DNA from: Xanthobacter autotrophicus Py2
Lineage (GTDB): Bacteria; Pseudomonadota; Alphaproteobacteria; Rhizobiales; Xanthobacteraceae
Assembly: GCA_000017645.1 (NCBI GenBank)
Contig: CP000781.1
Location: forward strand, 3,769,501 to 3,833,500
Length of the DNA: 64,000 nt
Reading direction: 5' to 3'
The notes under the pieces were generated by a model, which searched no databases, was not told the DNA's origin, and saw nothing but the letters and a program-made list of their open reading frames with translations. Shown here one piece after another: positions 8,849 to 17,283 of the stretch. The position numbers and the translations under genes were made by a program. Numbering within the stretch: the first letter of the stretch is position 1; every line of letters begins with the position of its first letter.

Positions 8849-9073
8849 ATGAACGACTTCTCCGCCCTCGCGTTCCGGGCCCTCGAGTTCCGGGCCCTCG
8901 AGTTCCGGGCCCTCGCGTTCTGGCGCTGCGTCGGCGTCCGGGAGGCGGTGGGCAGGCTGGCCGCCATCGCCATCTACGATCTGCCCATGCAGGCGCCGGC
9001 CACGTTCACCCTCGACGCCGTGAAGCGCAAGACCGACGCGGCTATCAAGAACCATGCCGGACGATGGGCTTGA
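8849..9073 (+). CDS. Small hypothetical protein with 15-bp repeat-encoded ALxFR motif
   Basis: A small protein of 74 residues if started at the ATG at 8849 (a TTG at 8819 would add ten residues). The N-terminal quarter is made of four five-residue repeats, ALAFR-ALEFR-ALEFR-ALAFW, encoded by a 15-bp tandem repeat. The rest (CVGVREAVGRLAAIAIYDLP and KRKTDAAIKNHAGRW) looks like a genuine small protein. No known function. The ribosome site is weak, so the gene is supported mainly by natural composition and the repeat keeping frame. Confidence 0.5.
   Translation: MNDFSALAFRALEFRALEFRALAFWRCVGVREAVGRLAAIAIYDLPMQAPATFTLDAVKRKTDAAIKNHAGRWA
8864..8923. repeat. 15-bp tandem repeat, four copies
   Basis: Four head-to-tail copies of GCCCTCG(C/A)GTTCCGG at 8864, 8879, 8894 and 8909. 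Copies 2 and 3 are identical; copy 4 has one further change. Length is a multiple of three, so copy-number change would keep the reading frame of the surrounding small gene. Confidence 0.95.
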
Positions 9074-9139
9074 TCTGCGGTCATCACGTCTCCCGCCCCG
9101 TCCTCCGCGGTGGCGGGCTAGACCGGTAGCCGCCGACCA

Positions 9140-9269
9140 GGGCCGCCGCGATCGCGCCGCAAGGCCCGGTCGCGGCGGATAGTCCTCTGTCCCCCCCGCG
9201 GCGGAGAAGCCCATCTTGGAGCTGCCTGCGCGGCCTATGAGGTGGCCGGCGGCGCGATCGCGGCGGCCC
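9140..9269. repeat. Long inverted repeat with 21-base perfect arms
   Basis: The left arm at 9140-9160 and right arm at 9249-9269 are perfect reverse complements (21 bases), each containing the palindrome GCGATCGC, separated by 88 bases. They lie in the 295-base gap between the repeat-bearing small gene and the next minus-strand gene. The structure could be a long-stem transcript, a small non-autonomous element or a terminator; no coding frame explains it. Confidence 0.8.
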
Positions 9270-9368
9270 GAAGGGCGCGCGAACCAGCCGCCTTCTTCCT
9301 GCGTCGGGGTCAAACCGCCGCCGCCGAGGGGGAACTGAGCGCCGGAATGCGCGCAACAGGCTTGCGCG

Positions 9369-9674
9369 TCACTCCACCGCCAGCCGCTCTGCCAGTTCCG
9401 TCACATCGTCCCAATTCAGATGGCGTCGCCCCTCCGCCGTTTCGACATGAAGGCCGTCCTGGGTGACGGCCGCCGAGAATTCATCGTCGCTCCCGACCGG
9501 GCTCAGGTAGATGGAATCGGTCCGCCGCCAGTCAAAGGCAACGGCGGTGAAGGCGCGCGACAAGGTCCGGCCCTCTTCCAGGGTCAGATCGAAATACAAC
9601 TTGTCGCTCAACATCATCCTCAGCATGTCGCCGAGCATCCGATGCGGCACGCGCTTGACGAGAGGATAGCTCAT
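9369..9674 (-). CDS. Hypothetical protein
   Basis: A 101-residue soluble protein that I do not recognise. It mixes basic and acidic stretches, with an Asp/Glu-rich middle (SPVGSDDEFSAAV) and a helical end (WDDVTELAERLAVE). No signal peptide or membrane segment. It lies 75 bases downstream of another minus-strand hypothetical gene and may share its transcript. Confidence 0.6.
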   Translation of the reverse strand: MSYPLVKRVPHRMLGDMLRMMLSDKLYFDLTLEEGRTLSRAFTAVAFDWRRTDSIYLSPVGSDDEFSAAVTQDGLHVETAEGRRHLNWDDVTELAERLAVE

Positions 9675-9749
9675 GTGTCGTTGCCCAATATGGGTCGTGG
9701 ACAGCCCCGTATCTTGAAAGATACGGGGCGCGCGCCGATCAACACCCCG

Positions 9750-10274
9750 CTAGACAGCGCGAACCTCCTCCGGCTTCGCGATGAAATCCAAGCGGTCGGC
9801 CTGATCGAAATCCGCCATCGGCACCTCGAACACAAAGCGGTTCGGATACCAGAAATTGGCGTAGGGCAGGAACAGCACGCTGGAGGACAGGCTGGCCAAT
9901 GGCTGCGCGCCCGCAAACAGCGTTGCTTCGAACCCGCCCCCGCTTGTCGCCGCTGTGGTGTCGTCGCCGAACACCTCGAACTGGATGAACACTTTGGCCG
10001 ACGGAACCCCGGCCTCCATCGTCTTGATCCCGATGACGCGAAGGTCCTGGAAGCGACGGCCGATCTTGCCGTCCGCCAGAAGCTGCGGGAACTCGTGCAC
10101 GCGTCCCTTCTTGACCACGGCGGCATCGACCGACGGCACGCCCAGATCGGCCAATCCGGCAGGCTTTGCGGGCGCCAATGTCACGGCGGTGCGGGTTTCC
10201 TGCAATGCGGGCAAGAGCTGCTCCTGTATGGCTCGATGTCGCAAACCCGACCAAAAGCCGGGTCCGGGCCGCAC
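9750..10274 (-). CDS. Hypothetical protein
   Basis: About 174 residues if started at the GTG at 10274; the true start is uncertain and may be inside. The middle and C-terminal parts look like a folded beta-rich protein (VFIQFEVFGDDTT, SVLFLPYANFWYPNRFVFEV). No signal, membrane helix or known motif is visible. It could be a small sugar- or lipid-binding type domain, but I have no evidence for a function. The gene following on the same strand is also hypothetical. Confidence 0.5.
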   Translation of the reverse strand: MRPGPGFWSGLRHRAIQEQLLPALQETRTAVTLAPAKPAGLADLGVPSVDAAVVKKGRVHEFPQLLADGKIGRRFQDLRVIGIKTMEAGVPSAKVFIQFEVFGDDTTAATSGGGFEATLFAGAQPLASLSSSVLFLPYANFWYPNRFVFEVPMADFDQADRLDFIAKPEEVRAV

Positions 10275-10341
10275 AAGGCATATTGCGCGCCAGATTGGAG
10301 CGGAGACCTTGTGACCGGTTGCAGCGGGCCTGCTCGGGCCG

Positions 10342-11583
10342 CTACCGCGCCGCGCCCATGGATTGCAGCACCGCCTCGCTCGGCCAGCAATCCACCTTCA
10401 GCCCGGCCGATTTCTGGTAGGCGCCGAGGGCGGCGCGGGTCAGCATCCCCGCCTTGCCGTCGATCTTGTCGGCGTAGAGGCCGACGCGCGTCAGATGTTT
10501 CTGCATCGCCGCGACCGAGGTCGTGCGCAGCTGGGTCGAAGCCGCCCACGGCGTGGCGAAGGGCCCTGCGCCGGCGATGCGGTCGGAGAGATGACCGACG
10601 AACAGCACGTAGAGATCGGAGAAATTGTACTGCTTGATCACGAAATAGTTGGCCGTGGTGAGGAACGAGGGGCCGTAGATGCCCTCGGGCTGGAGCAACG
10701 ACGCCGGCTGCGCCTGCTCGCCGGCCGAGATCCGCGCGAACGGCGCGAACCCGGTGCGCAGCCACTCCCCGATGGGCTTCTTCACCTCCGGCACGCCCAG
10801 GGTGCAGTCAGCGTTGGCCGGCGCGCGGACCTCATAGGCCCAGCGCACGCCGGGCTGCCAGCCCTTGTCGGCCAGCTGCTTGGCGGCGGAGGCCAGCGCA
10901 TCGGGCACCGAATGCCAGATATCCACGCGGCCATCGCCGTCGAGATCGACGCCGTGCTTGAAGTATTCGGATGGCAGGAATTGCGTGAGGCCGGTGGCGC
11001 CGGCCCAGGAGGAGCGGAAGTCCTTGCGCGCCACCGCGCCCTCATCGAGGATTTTCAGCGCGAGGATGAACTCGTCGCGATACTGGTCCTTGCGGCGCCC
11101 CGCATAGGCCTGTGTCGCCACCACGCGCAGGGTGTCATAGGGGGAGGTGTATCGGCCGTAATCGGTCTCGCGGCCCCACAGCGCCAGCACCATGGTCCCC
11201 GGCACGCCGAACCGGCTTTCGATCTGGTCGAGGGCGGCGCGATACTTCTGCATCAGCCGCTGCCCGTCGGCGGCAAGCCGGGCGATGGTGGCCTCCTTCA
11301 CATAGCTCGCGGGAACCTGCACGAACTCGGCCTGCGCCGACGCGCCTGTCGCGGGCCGCCCCGGCAGGGCGAGATCGGGCAACTTATAGTCCGGCTCCAG
11401 GCCGCGCGTTTCCCTCTCGAACGTCGCGCGGGAAACCCCGGCCGCCTGGGCCTGCGGCCAGAGAGAGGCGATGAACTGAGTGAAGGCGGCGTCAGCCGCG
11501 TGGGCGGAAGCTTGAAGCGTCAGCGCCGACAGCAGCAGGGCGAGGAGGAGGGTGCGGCAAGCTGATGGCAAGGAACCGCTCAC
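10342..11583 (-). CDS. MltB-type lytic murein transglycosylase
   Basis: Exported enzyme that cleaves the MurNAc-GlcNAc bond of peptidoglycan with formation of 1,6-anhydro-MurNAc. A signal peptide spans residues 1-29. The SLT_2/MltB catalytic domain covers about residues 34-325, with the catalytic Glu in LWGRETDYGRY and the family segments GATGLTQFLPSEYF, DLDGDGRVDIW and TTANYFVIKQYNFSDLY. A C-terminal peptidoglycan-binding domain (about 345-405: HLTRVGLYADKIDGKAG) completes it. No lipobox, so it is probably periplasmic. It stands alone between hypotheticals and the apbE unit. Confidence 0.92.
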   Translation of the reverse strand: MSGSLPSACRTLLLALLLSALTLQASAHAADAAFTQFIASLWPQAQAAGVSRATFERETRGLEPDYKLPDLALPGRPATGASAQAEFVQVPASYVKEATIARLAADGQRLMQKYRAALDQIESRFGVPGTMVLALWGRETDYGRYTSPYDTLRVVATQAYAGRRKDQYRDEFILALKILDEGAVARKDFRSSWAGATGLTQFLPSEYFKHGVDLDGDGRVDIWHSVPDALASAAKQLADKGWQPGVRWAYEVRAPANADCTLGVPEVKKPIGEWLRTGFAPFARISAGEQAQPASLLQPEGIYGPSFLTTANYFVIKQYNFSDLYVLFVGHLSDRIAGAGPFATPWAASTQLRTTSVAAMQKHLTRVGLYADKIDGKAGMLTRAALGAYQKSAGLKVDCWPSEAVLQSMGAAR

Positions 11584-11760
11584 GCTTTGATGTCGAAATG
11601 GGGCATCCGCGACGCTAGCACGGGGCGGCGCTGCCGTGAACGCGGGCGGAAAGGCTCGTCGACGGCAAAGCCGCCGGCGGCAAAGTCCCGCCTTGAGGCC
11701 GCACCGACGCCCGCCGTGGCATGAAACAGGTCGATGGGCTGCGCTTGTGGTTAAGGCGGC

Positions 11761-11817
11761 ACAAGGTCAAGCGGCTCAAGGTCAAGCAGCTCAAGGTCAA
11801 GCAGCTCAAGGCCAGGC
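11761..11817. repeat. 15-bp tandem repeat at the 3' end of apbE
   Basis: Head-to-tail copies of GCTCAAGGTCAAGCA at 11774 and 11789 (identical), with a degenerate copy at 11804 and a partial copy at 11761. The apbE stop codon (TGA at 11808-11806) lies inside the last copy, and the repeat continues into the downstream DNA. Slippage here could change the end of the protein or the mRNA 3' end. Confidence 0.9.
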
Positions 11818-12753
11818 TTCCAGCACCGTGCCATCGGTTCGCACGAACAGGGCGGCGAGGCCCTGCCTGCGGGCGAGCTCGGGTCCGCGCACGGCGCCGG
11901 CCACCAGCAGCGCGGTGGCCCAGGCGTCCGCCACCATGCAGGTTTCGGCAAGCACGGTGACGGCGGACAGATCATTGTCCAGCGGCGCGCCGCGGCGTGG
12001 GTCCATGGTGTGAGAGGTGGTTCGCCCGTCAACCTCGACACGATGGCGATAGGAGCCGGAGGTGGCGACGGCGGCGCCCGAGAGCTCCAGCATGCCGAGG
12101 ACCTCCCGCGCGCCGGGAACCGGCTTCTCGTGGGCGACGGCCCAGGGGCGTCCATCCGGCTTCACGCCCTCGGCCCGCATCTCGCCGTCGATGCCCACCA
12201 GCCAACAGGAGCAGCCGGTCGCGCCCAGCTCCCGCGCCAGTTCGTCCACGCCGAAGCCCTTGGCGATGCCGGACAGGTCCAGCCGCAGCGGCGCGAGGCG
12301 CCGGGCCCGGCCGCCGGCCATGTCGAGTTGCAGCGTCTTCGGCGGCTCGAACGAGGGATGTCCGGCGAGCCCGGCGATCAGTTCCGCATCGGGCGTGCGG
12401 GATCCACCGCCGCAGCCCCAGGCCCGGACAAGGTCGCCGACGCCGATGTCGAACGCGCCCTCCGAGCGGCGGCCGATGTCGAGCGCGGTGGTGAGCACCT
12501 TCGACAGCTCTCGCGGGATCGCCGTCCACGCGCCGACTGGCGTGGCGTTGAGGCGTTCGAGGTCGGAATCGCGCCGCCAAGCCGACATCTGCTGCTCCAC
12601 GCGATCGACAGCCGCCTGGAGACGGCCGGTCAGCGCGTCGATATCGACCTTTGCGTTCGACCAGAAGACAGCGGACCAGCGCGACCCCATGGCGGGGCCG
12701 CTCAGCGCGTGGCGGCTCAGCGCCGAGGGTCGGGAGACCGGCTCAATAGACAT
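11806..12753 (-). CDS. apbE: FAD:protein FMN transferase ApbE
   Basis: Mg-dependent enzyme that moves FMN from FAD onto a Ser/Thr of partner proteins. The 315-residue protein has the family hallmarks: MGSRWSAVF at the N-terminus, a long conserved core with KGFGVDELAREL, ATSGSYRHR (Thr/Ser-Gly), HTMDPRRG (His and metal/flavin contacts) and ADAWATALLV near the C-terminus (the Asp and Thr metal ligands). The ATG at 12753 lies within the end of the upstream PepSY-reductase gene (11-base overlap). I see no signal peptide at this start, so the site of flavinylation (cytoplasm or periplasm) is unresolved. Likely acceptor in this operon: the DUF2271 protein. Confidence 0.9.
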   Translation of the reverse strand: MSIEPVSRPSALSRHALSGPAMGSRWSAVFWSNAKVDIDALTGRLQAAVDRVEQQMSAWRRDSDLERLNATPVGAWTAIPRELSKVLTTALDIGRRSEGAFDIGVGDLVRAWGCGGGSRTPDAELIAGLAGHPSFEPPKTLQLDMAGGRARRLAPLRLDLSGIAKGFGVDELARELGATGCSCWLVGIDGEMRAEGVKPDGRPWAVAHEKPVPGAREVLGMLELSGAAVATSGSYRHRVEVDGRTTSHTMDPRRGAPLDNDLSAVTVLAETCMVADAWATALLVAGAVRGPELARRQGLAALFVRTDGTVLEAWP

Positions 12754-14941
12754 CTTCGACGTAGCGTCCGTGAGATTTGAGGGTCGCAAGATCGAGGCCC
12801 AGCGGTCGCACCACCGGCTCGAAGGCACGCGTCACCGCCTCGGCCATGTCGCGGCCGCCGCACACCAGGATCTGCGCGCCCTGCCTCACCAGCTCGCGCA
12901 GGCGGGGGGCATCGGCGGCGATGCGGTCCTGCACATAGGCGCGGCCATCCGGGCCTCGCGAAAAGGCCGTCTGGAGCGAGGTCAGGCGCTTCTCTGCGAG
13001 GTGCTGGGCCAGTTCGTGCTCGTAGAGGAAGTCGGACGAGGGGCTCCGGCCACCCCAGTAGAGGTGGACCGGCCGACCCGCCGCGTTGGCCCGCACCAGC
13101 CCGGCGAGCGGGCCGATGCCGGCGCCGGCGCCAATCAGGATGAGCGGCGCCCGGCCCTTGGCCGGCCGGAAGACGGGATTGGCGCGGACGAAGGCTTCCA
13201 CCCTGTCGCCCGGCGCGAGGCCATGCAGGAAGGTGGAGCAGAGCCCGCCCGCGCGCAGGCGGACGCAGATTTCCACCATCCCGTCCCGCGACGACGATGC
13301 GAGAGAGTAGAACCGCGGCATGTCGGCGCCCGGCGCCAGAATGCCGAGAAGGTCGCCAGGCTCGAAGGCCGGCAGGCGTCCCGCAGCCGCGCCCCGTCCG
13401 GGCCCGCGAAACCGCAGGATCGCCACCGGTGCGCCAATGGCCGCGCCGTAGTCCTCGCGCGACGCCAGTTCGAGCGCGAGGGTCTTCGGCCGCTCCGCCG
13501 TATGTTCGAGCACCAGATCGTGGCCGAGGCTGGATCCGAGGTCGCGGCCCCACTGCGCGAATTCCTGCGCCGAGCGACGGTCGATGCGCTTCAGGGGCTG
13601 GAGTTGCGGAAAGCCCTGCGCCGCGAACGCGGCCGACACCTGCTCGGCATAGCCGCAGAAGCGGGGGAAGGTGCGGTCGCCGAAGCCGAGCACCGCCACC
13701 GGTACCCGGCGGTCCAGCCGGGGCGCGAGGTGCGCGAGGCGCGGCAGGAATGAACTCGCCGAGCCGGGAGCTGCGCCGTCCCCGTGGGTCGCGGCCAGGA
13801 CCAGCAGGCGTTGCGTGGCCTCGGGGAGCGCTCGGAATTCATTCATGGCCGTGGTGTGGACGCGATGGCCGGCCCGGGTCAGCGCGGCGTGGAGCGTCGC
13901 GGCAAATCCCCAGGTGGAATTGCCGTCGCTGCCCACCAGGATGAGAGTGTCGGCGGTGCGCAGGGGGGCGTTCATCGCAATGCGCGGCCGGGCGGCGCGG
14001 CGGCGCCACCACATCACGGCGCCGGTCGCACCGAGCACCGGGACCGTGGCCGCCGAAAGGCCGAGCAGAAGCCCGAGCGCCCAGGCGCCCCGGCCGGTAT
14101 GGAGGGTGCGCACCAGGTCGTTCAGGCGGTCGAGCGGCGTCGCGGGGGTGAAGGACAGCTCCGCGCCCGTCGCCGCATCGATCCGCGCTTCGCCCGCCGC
14201 CGTCCGCAGGCCGTAGGTGTCGCTCGGATCGCCGGGGGCGGGGAATGTCAGTTCGCGCATACGCGTCACATCGACGGACCGCAGCGCCGCCAGCGTTCCG
14301 ACCGGCGCTGGCCCGCCGGCGCTCGCCACGACTTCCGGTACCGTGCCCTCGGTCCCGGGGATGAGGCCGAAGCTGCCCGCCGACATCCACAGTCCCGTGA
14401 GGGAGGAGAGAATGAGGCCGGCGGCGGCGAGGCGGCCGAGCTCGCCGTGCCAGCGCTGCGCCGGCGTGCCCCGGATGGGGCGCAGCAATGCGCCCGCGCC
14501 GCCGAGGCGGCGGGCAAGCAGGACGGCGCCCGAGACCGACAGGATGAGCATGGCGAGGGCGCAGATCCCCGCCACGGCGCGTCCGGCATCGCCGGAAAGG
14601 AAGGCACGATGCAGGTTCGTCACGAACCTCGTCGTGTCGGAAACCCGGTAGGGGCCGAGACCCGCGCCGGTGGCAGGATCGACCTGCTCCACGCCGCGCC
14701 CGCCGCCATCGTTAAAGGCGACGGTGAGGCTTCCGTCCGCCCTGAGGCGGATGGCATCGACGCTCTGGTGGCGGACGGACACCGCCTCGGCGAGCGCCGC
14801 CACGCTGGTGCCGGACGGGATTGCCGGCGCAGCGAGGCGGTCGAGCGCCGGCTGGATGGAGAGCGCGGCGCCGGAGAGGGCGGTGACGGTGAGGCCGAGC
14901 GCAAGCACCAGACCCGGCAGCGCATGAAGGCGGCGAAGCAT
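12743..14941 (-). CDS. PepSY-flavodoxin-reductase fusion (transmembrane flavin electron-transfer protein)
   Basis: A 732-residue membrane protein that should carry electrons from cytoplasmic NAD(P)H across the inner membrane. Residues 1-330 form a PepSY-associated region with four transmembrane segments (near 8-28, 115-140, 165-190, 295-320). Residues 335-470 are a flavodoxin-like FMN domain (LILVGSDGNSTWGFA, AATHGDG, VLGFGDRTFPRF). Residues 480-732 resemble the FAD/NADPH part of sulfite/P450 reductases (PRFYSLASS for FAD, LILIGAGAGIGPLAG for NAD(P), YWGGRS, CGG). It lies between the DUF2271 and apbE genes in one operon. Confidence 0.88.
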   Translation of the reverse strand: MLRRLHALPGLVLALGLTVTALSGAALSIQPALDRLAAPAIPSGTSVAALAEAVSVRHQSVDAIRLRADGSLTVAFNDGGGRGVEQVDPATGAGLGPYRVSDTTRFVTNLHRAFLSGDAGRAVAGICALAMLILSVSGAVLLARRLGGAGALLRPIRGTPAQRWHGELGRLAAAGLILSSLTGLWMSAGSFGLIPGTEGTVPEVVASAGGPAPVGTLAALRSVDVTRMRELTFPAPGDPSDTYGLRTAAGEARIDAATGAELSFTPATPLDRLNDLVRTLHTGRGAWALGLLLGLSAATVPVLGATGAVMWWRRRAARPRIAMNAPLRTADTLILVGSDGNSTWGFAATLHAALTRAGHRVHTTAMNEFRALPEATQRLLVLAATHGDGAAPGSASSFLPRLAHLAPRLDRRVPVAVLGFGDRTFPRFCGYAEQVSAAFAAQGFPQLQPLKRIDRRSAQEFAQWGRDLGSSLGHDLVLEHTAERPKTLALELASREDYGAAIGAPVAILRFRGPGRGAAAGRLPAFEPGDLLGILAPGADMPRFYSLASSSRDGMVEICVRLRAGGLCSTFLHGLAPGDRVEAFVRANPVFRPAKGRAPLILIGAGAGIGPLAGLVRANAAGRPVHLYWGGRSPSSDFLYEHELAQHLAEKRLTSLQTAFSRGPDGRAYVQDRIAADAPRLRELVRQGAQILVCGGRDMAEAVTRAFEPVVRPLGLDLATLKSHGRYVEDVY

Positions 14942-14956
14942 GAGGACCTGTCAGGT

Positions 14957-15427
14957 TCAGAAGGTGACCGAGAAGGATTTGACGTAGCCCTTGCCGGGCA
15001 CCGGCTTGCCCGAGGCTGCGGTGTCGAGCGGCACCACCACTTCGGAGGGATTGTCCAGGCCGTCCTCCACGGCGGTGTCGACATGGACCTTGTATCCGGC
15101 GTCGATCATGGCGTCGGCGAGGTCGAGGCTGATCTTCAGTGTCTTGCCGGAGCCGATGCTGGCGCCGGTGATGCCGTCGATCTCGGTCGCCCGCCCGCCG
15201 GAGGCGCGCTGCCAGTCACTGAGGTGGCGGTAGTATTTCGCCTTGCCGCCAGCCATCCACAAAGTGCCTTTGTAGGCGCCCGCGGCATCGGTGACGTAGA
15301 GCGCCACATAGGCGCCGTTGCCGCCATAGGCCTTGAGGGTGGTCTCGAAGGTGACCTGGCGGGCCTCGGCGACCACCGGGGCGATCAAGGCGGCGGTGGC
15401 AGCCACGGCGGGGAGGATGAATTTCAT
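14957..15427 (-). CDS. DUF2271 periplasmic protein with flavinylation-like motif
   Basis: A 156-residue exported protein: signal peptide MKFILPAVAATAALIAPVVA, then the DUF2271 domain. Residues 84-90 read DGITGAS, matching the D-x-x-[ST]-G-A-[ST] pattern to which ApbE attaches FMN in known flavoproteins; Thr87 would be the attachment residue. DUF2271 proteins have been linked to extracytoplasmic flavinylation by gene context. It is followed 15 bases later by the PepSY-reductase gene and then apbE, which fits a periplasmic flavin electron acceptor for that reductase. An AGGAA ribosome site precedes the ATG. The flavinylation itself is an inference. Confidence 0.85.
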   Translation of the reverse strand: MKFILPAVAATAALIAPVVAEARQVTFETTLKAYGGNGAYVALYVTDAAGAYKGTLWMAGGKAKYYRHLSDWQRASGGRATEIDGITGASIGSGKTLKISLDLADAMIDAGYKVHVDTAVEDGLDNPSEVVVPLDTAASGKPVPGKGYVKSFSVTF

Positions 15428-15472
15428 CGGTCTGTTCCTGGGGGAGAAAGGGGGGAGAGGGTCGGCAGCGGC

Positions 15473-15835
15473 TCACTGCACCTCGACCTTCGGGCGGGCC
15501 TTGCCGTTGAAGAGGCCGTTGTCGGGCACCGGGGCGCCGGGATCGGCCGGGCCGGCCTGCGGGATTGCGCCGCGGCGGCCACCCTCGTCGTCATCATCAT
15601 CATCATCATCATCGTCGTCCTCCGCGTGATGGCGGCGGCCTTGATGCCGCTCGTCTTCGCCGCGCTCGCGATCCTTCTGCGCGACGCGGAGCGGTCGAGG
15701 GGCGGCGGCTTCCTCTCTGTCGTGGTGGGTGCGGAAGCGGTGGCCCAGGTGGTCGGCCTGCGTCGCCGCCAGGACGACGCCGAGGCCGGCGGTGGACAGG
15801 AGAAGGGACGCTGCGATCAGGGTCCGTGGCTTCAT
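15473..15835 (-). CDS. Secreted acidic protein with Asp run
   Basis: A 120-residue exported protein of unknown function. A signal peptide (residues 1-25) precedes a His/Arg/Glu-rich region, then Glu-Asp(x11)-Glu near residue 72-84, and a Gly/Pro-rich tail (PDNGLFNGKARPKVEVQ). The Asp run comes from a trinucleotide repeat. Such acidic runs can bind divalent cations. GGGAGG lies just upstream of the ATG. It sits 45 bases before the DUF2271 gene, in the same minus-strand unit. Confidence 0.75.
   Translation of the reverse strand: MKPRTLIAASLLLSTAGLGVVLAATQADHLGHRFRTHHDREEAAAPRPLRVAQKDRERGEDERHQGRRHHAEDDDDDDDDDDDEGGRRGAIPQAGPADPGAPVPDNGLFNGKARPKVEVQ
15587..15619. repeat. Trinucleotide repeat encoding the Asp run
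   Basis: On the minus strand the sequence is two GAC codons, seven GAT codons and two GAC codons in a row, giving eleven Asp residues. Seven identical triplets are prone to slippage, which would change the run length without breaking frame. Confidence 0.95.
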
Positions 15836-15927
15836 GGGGGCCTCCCGGCGGGTGTTGACCGGGAGTACCCTTGCGTCCCCATCTGACGGCGACCTGAAGC
15901 GGATGCGGATCTGCGTTCAGCTTCCCG

Positions 15928-17283
15928 TCAGGATCGCGGCGCGGCGGGGAAGCGGACCGTGGCGCGGAAGCCGTCCGCCGCGCCCGGGATCGGCGAGGCA
16001 AGGTCGAGGGTGAGGCCCGCGCCGCGGCAGATGGCGGCGGCGATGGCGAGGCCGAGGCCGGAACCTTCCGCGCCCGTGGGGCCGCGCTGGAACGGGCGCA
16101 CGAGGCCCGCCAGAACGTCTGCCGGCACAACGGGGCCGCAATTTGCGACCTCGAACAGGCCGTCGTCCAGCCGCACCTCCACCGGAGTCTCGGGCTTGCC
16201 GTGCTTCAGCGCGTTCTCGATGAGGTTGCGCGCGAGGATGGCGAAGGCGTCCGGATCGAGATCGGACAGCGGGCCGCCGTTCGCCGGGATAGACAGGGCG
16301 ATGTCGGTGCCGCGGCCGGTCTGGCGGTCAATATCCGAGACCACGTGGCGCAGCACTGGCGCGAGCGGCGCGGGCACCTCGGCGACGAGGCCGCCCCCCT
16401 CGGCCTTGGCAAGCTGCAGCAGCTTTTCGGACAGGCGCGAGAGCCGGCGCAGGGCGCCCGCGATGGCGTGCGCGCGGTCCTGCTCCGGACCTTCGGGCAG
16501 CTCGACCATGAGGCGCTGGGTCTGGGCCAGCGCCGCGGCGATGGGGGTGCGCAACTCGTGGGCACTGTTGGCGGTGAAGCCACGCTCCGCATCGAGCGCT
16601 CCGCGCAGGCGGTCCAGCAGCGCGTTCACCGCGGCCGCGACGGGCGCAACCTCCTCCGGCAATCCCGCCGTTGCCACGGGCGTGAGATTGCCGTGCCCGC
16701 GCGCCTCGATGGCGCGGCGGAAGGCGAGCACCGGCTTGAGCGACAGCCGGACCGAAAGCCAGACACCGGCGAGCGCGATGGGCACCAGCGCGCCGAGAGG
16801 CCAGATCAGCGCCGCCACGGCCCGTCGCACCGCCGCGGCGCGGTGCCCGAGATCCTCCGCCGTGGTGACCACGATGGTGCCGCTTACCGCCGCCTCGGTG
16901 TAGGTGCGCAGCCGGTCGGTGCTGTGGAAGCCAGGGGCAAGGCCCGCCGGAATCGCCATGAGCTCGGCGTCACTGGACTGGAGCAGCACGCGGCCCGCGC
17001 CGTCGCGCACCACATAGGTGATGTATTCCCGGTGGGGTCCGATGGGCGCCATGTGCTGGGGCGTGTCCCCGGCCTCGCGGGAGAGCAGCTCGGAATAGGC
17101 CAGGGGCAGCACCCGCTGCGCCACTTCCTGCAACGCGCTGTCGAACACCTCGCCGATCTCGTGCTGCAGCACTAGGCCTGCCACCGTGGCCGCGGCCAGC
17201 CACAGCGCCGCCATCGCCCCCGCGAGCCCCAGCCCGAGGCGTCGGCGCAGGCTCCACCGGCCGGGCTGGCGCGGCCCGCTCAC
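15928..17283 (-). CDS. Sensor histidine kinase (OmpR-partner type)
   Basis: A 451-residue inner-membrane kinase. Two membrane helices (about residues 14-38 and 148-172) flank a periplasmic sensor loop, followed by a HAMP region, the H-box NSAHELRTPIAAAL, the N-box NLIENALKHG and the G2 box GSGLGLAIAAA. The start is a GTG whose first bases overlap the upstream regulator's stop (GTGA), so the pair is translationally coupled. It resembles QseC/PmrB-type kinases. Ninety bases separate it from the acidic secreted protein and flavin-transfer genes on the same strand, which it probably controls. Confidence 0.88.
   Translation of the reverse strand: MSGPRQPGRWSLRRRLGLGLAGAMAALWLAAATVAGLVLQHEIGEVFDSALQEVAQRVLPLAYSELLSREAGDTPQHMAPIGPHREYITYVVRDGAGRVLLQSSDAELMAIPAGLAPGFHSTDRLRTYTEAAVSGTIVVTTAEDLGHRAAAVRRAVAALIWPLGALVPIALAGVWLSVRLSLKPVLAFRRAIEARGHGNLTPVATAGLPEEVAPVAAAVNALLDRLRGALDAERGFTANSAHELRTPIAAALAQTQRLMVELPEGPEQDRAHAIAGALRRLSRLSEKLLQLAKAEGGGLVAEVPAPLAPVLRHVVSDIDRQTGRGTDIALSIPANGGPLSDLDPDAFAILARNLIENALKHGKPETPVEVRLDDGLFEVANCGPVVPADVLAGLVRPFQRGPTGAEGSGLGLAIAAAICRGAGLTLDLASPIPGAADGFRATVRFPAAPRS

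Noticed and set aside
13784..15886. Long plus-strand frame opposite the PepSY-reductase genes
   Set aside because: Opposes clearly real minus-strand genes and has non-protein-like composition.
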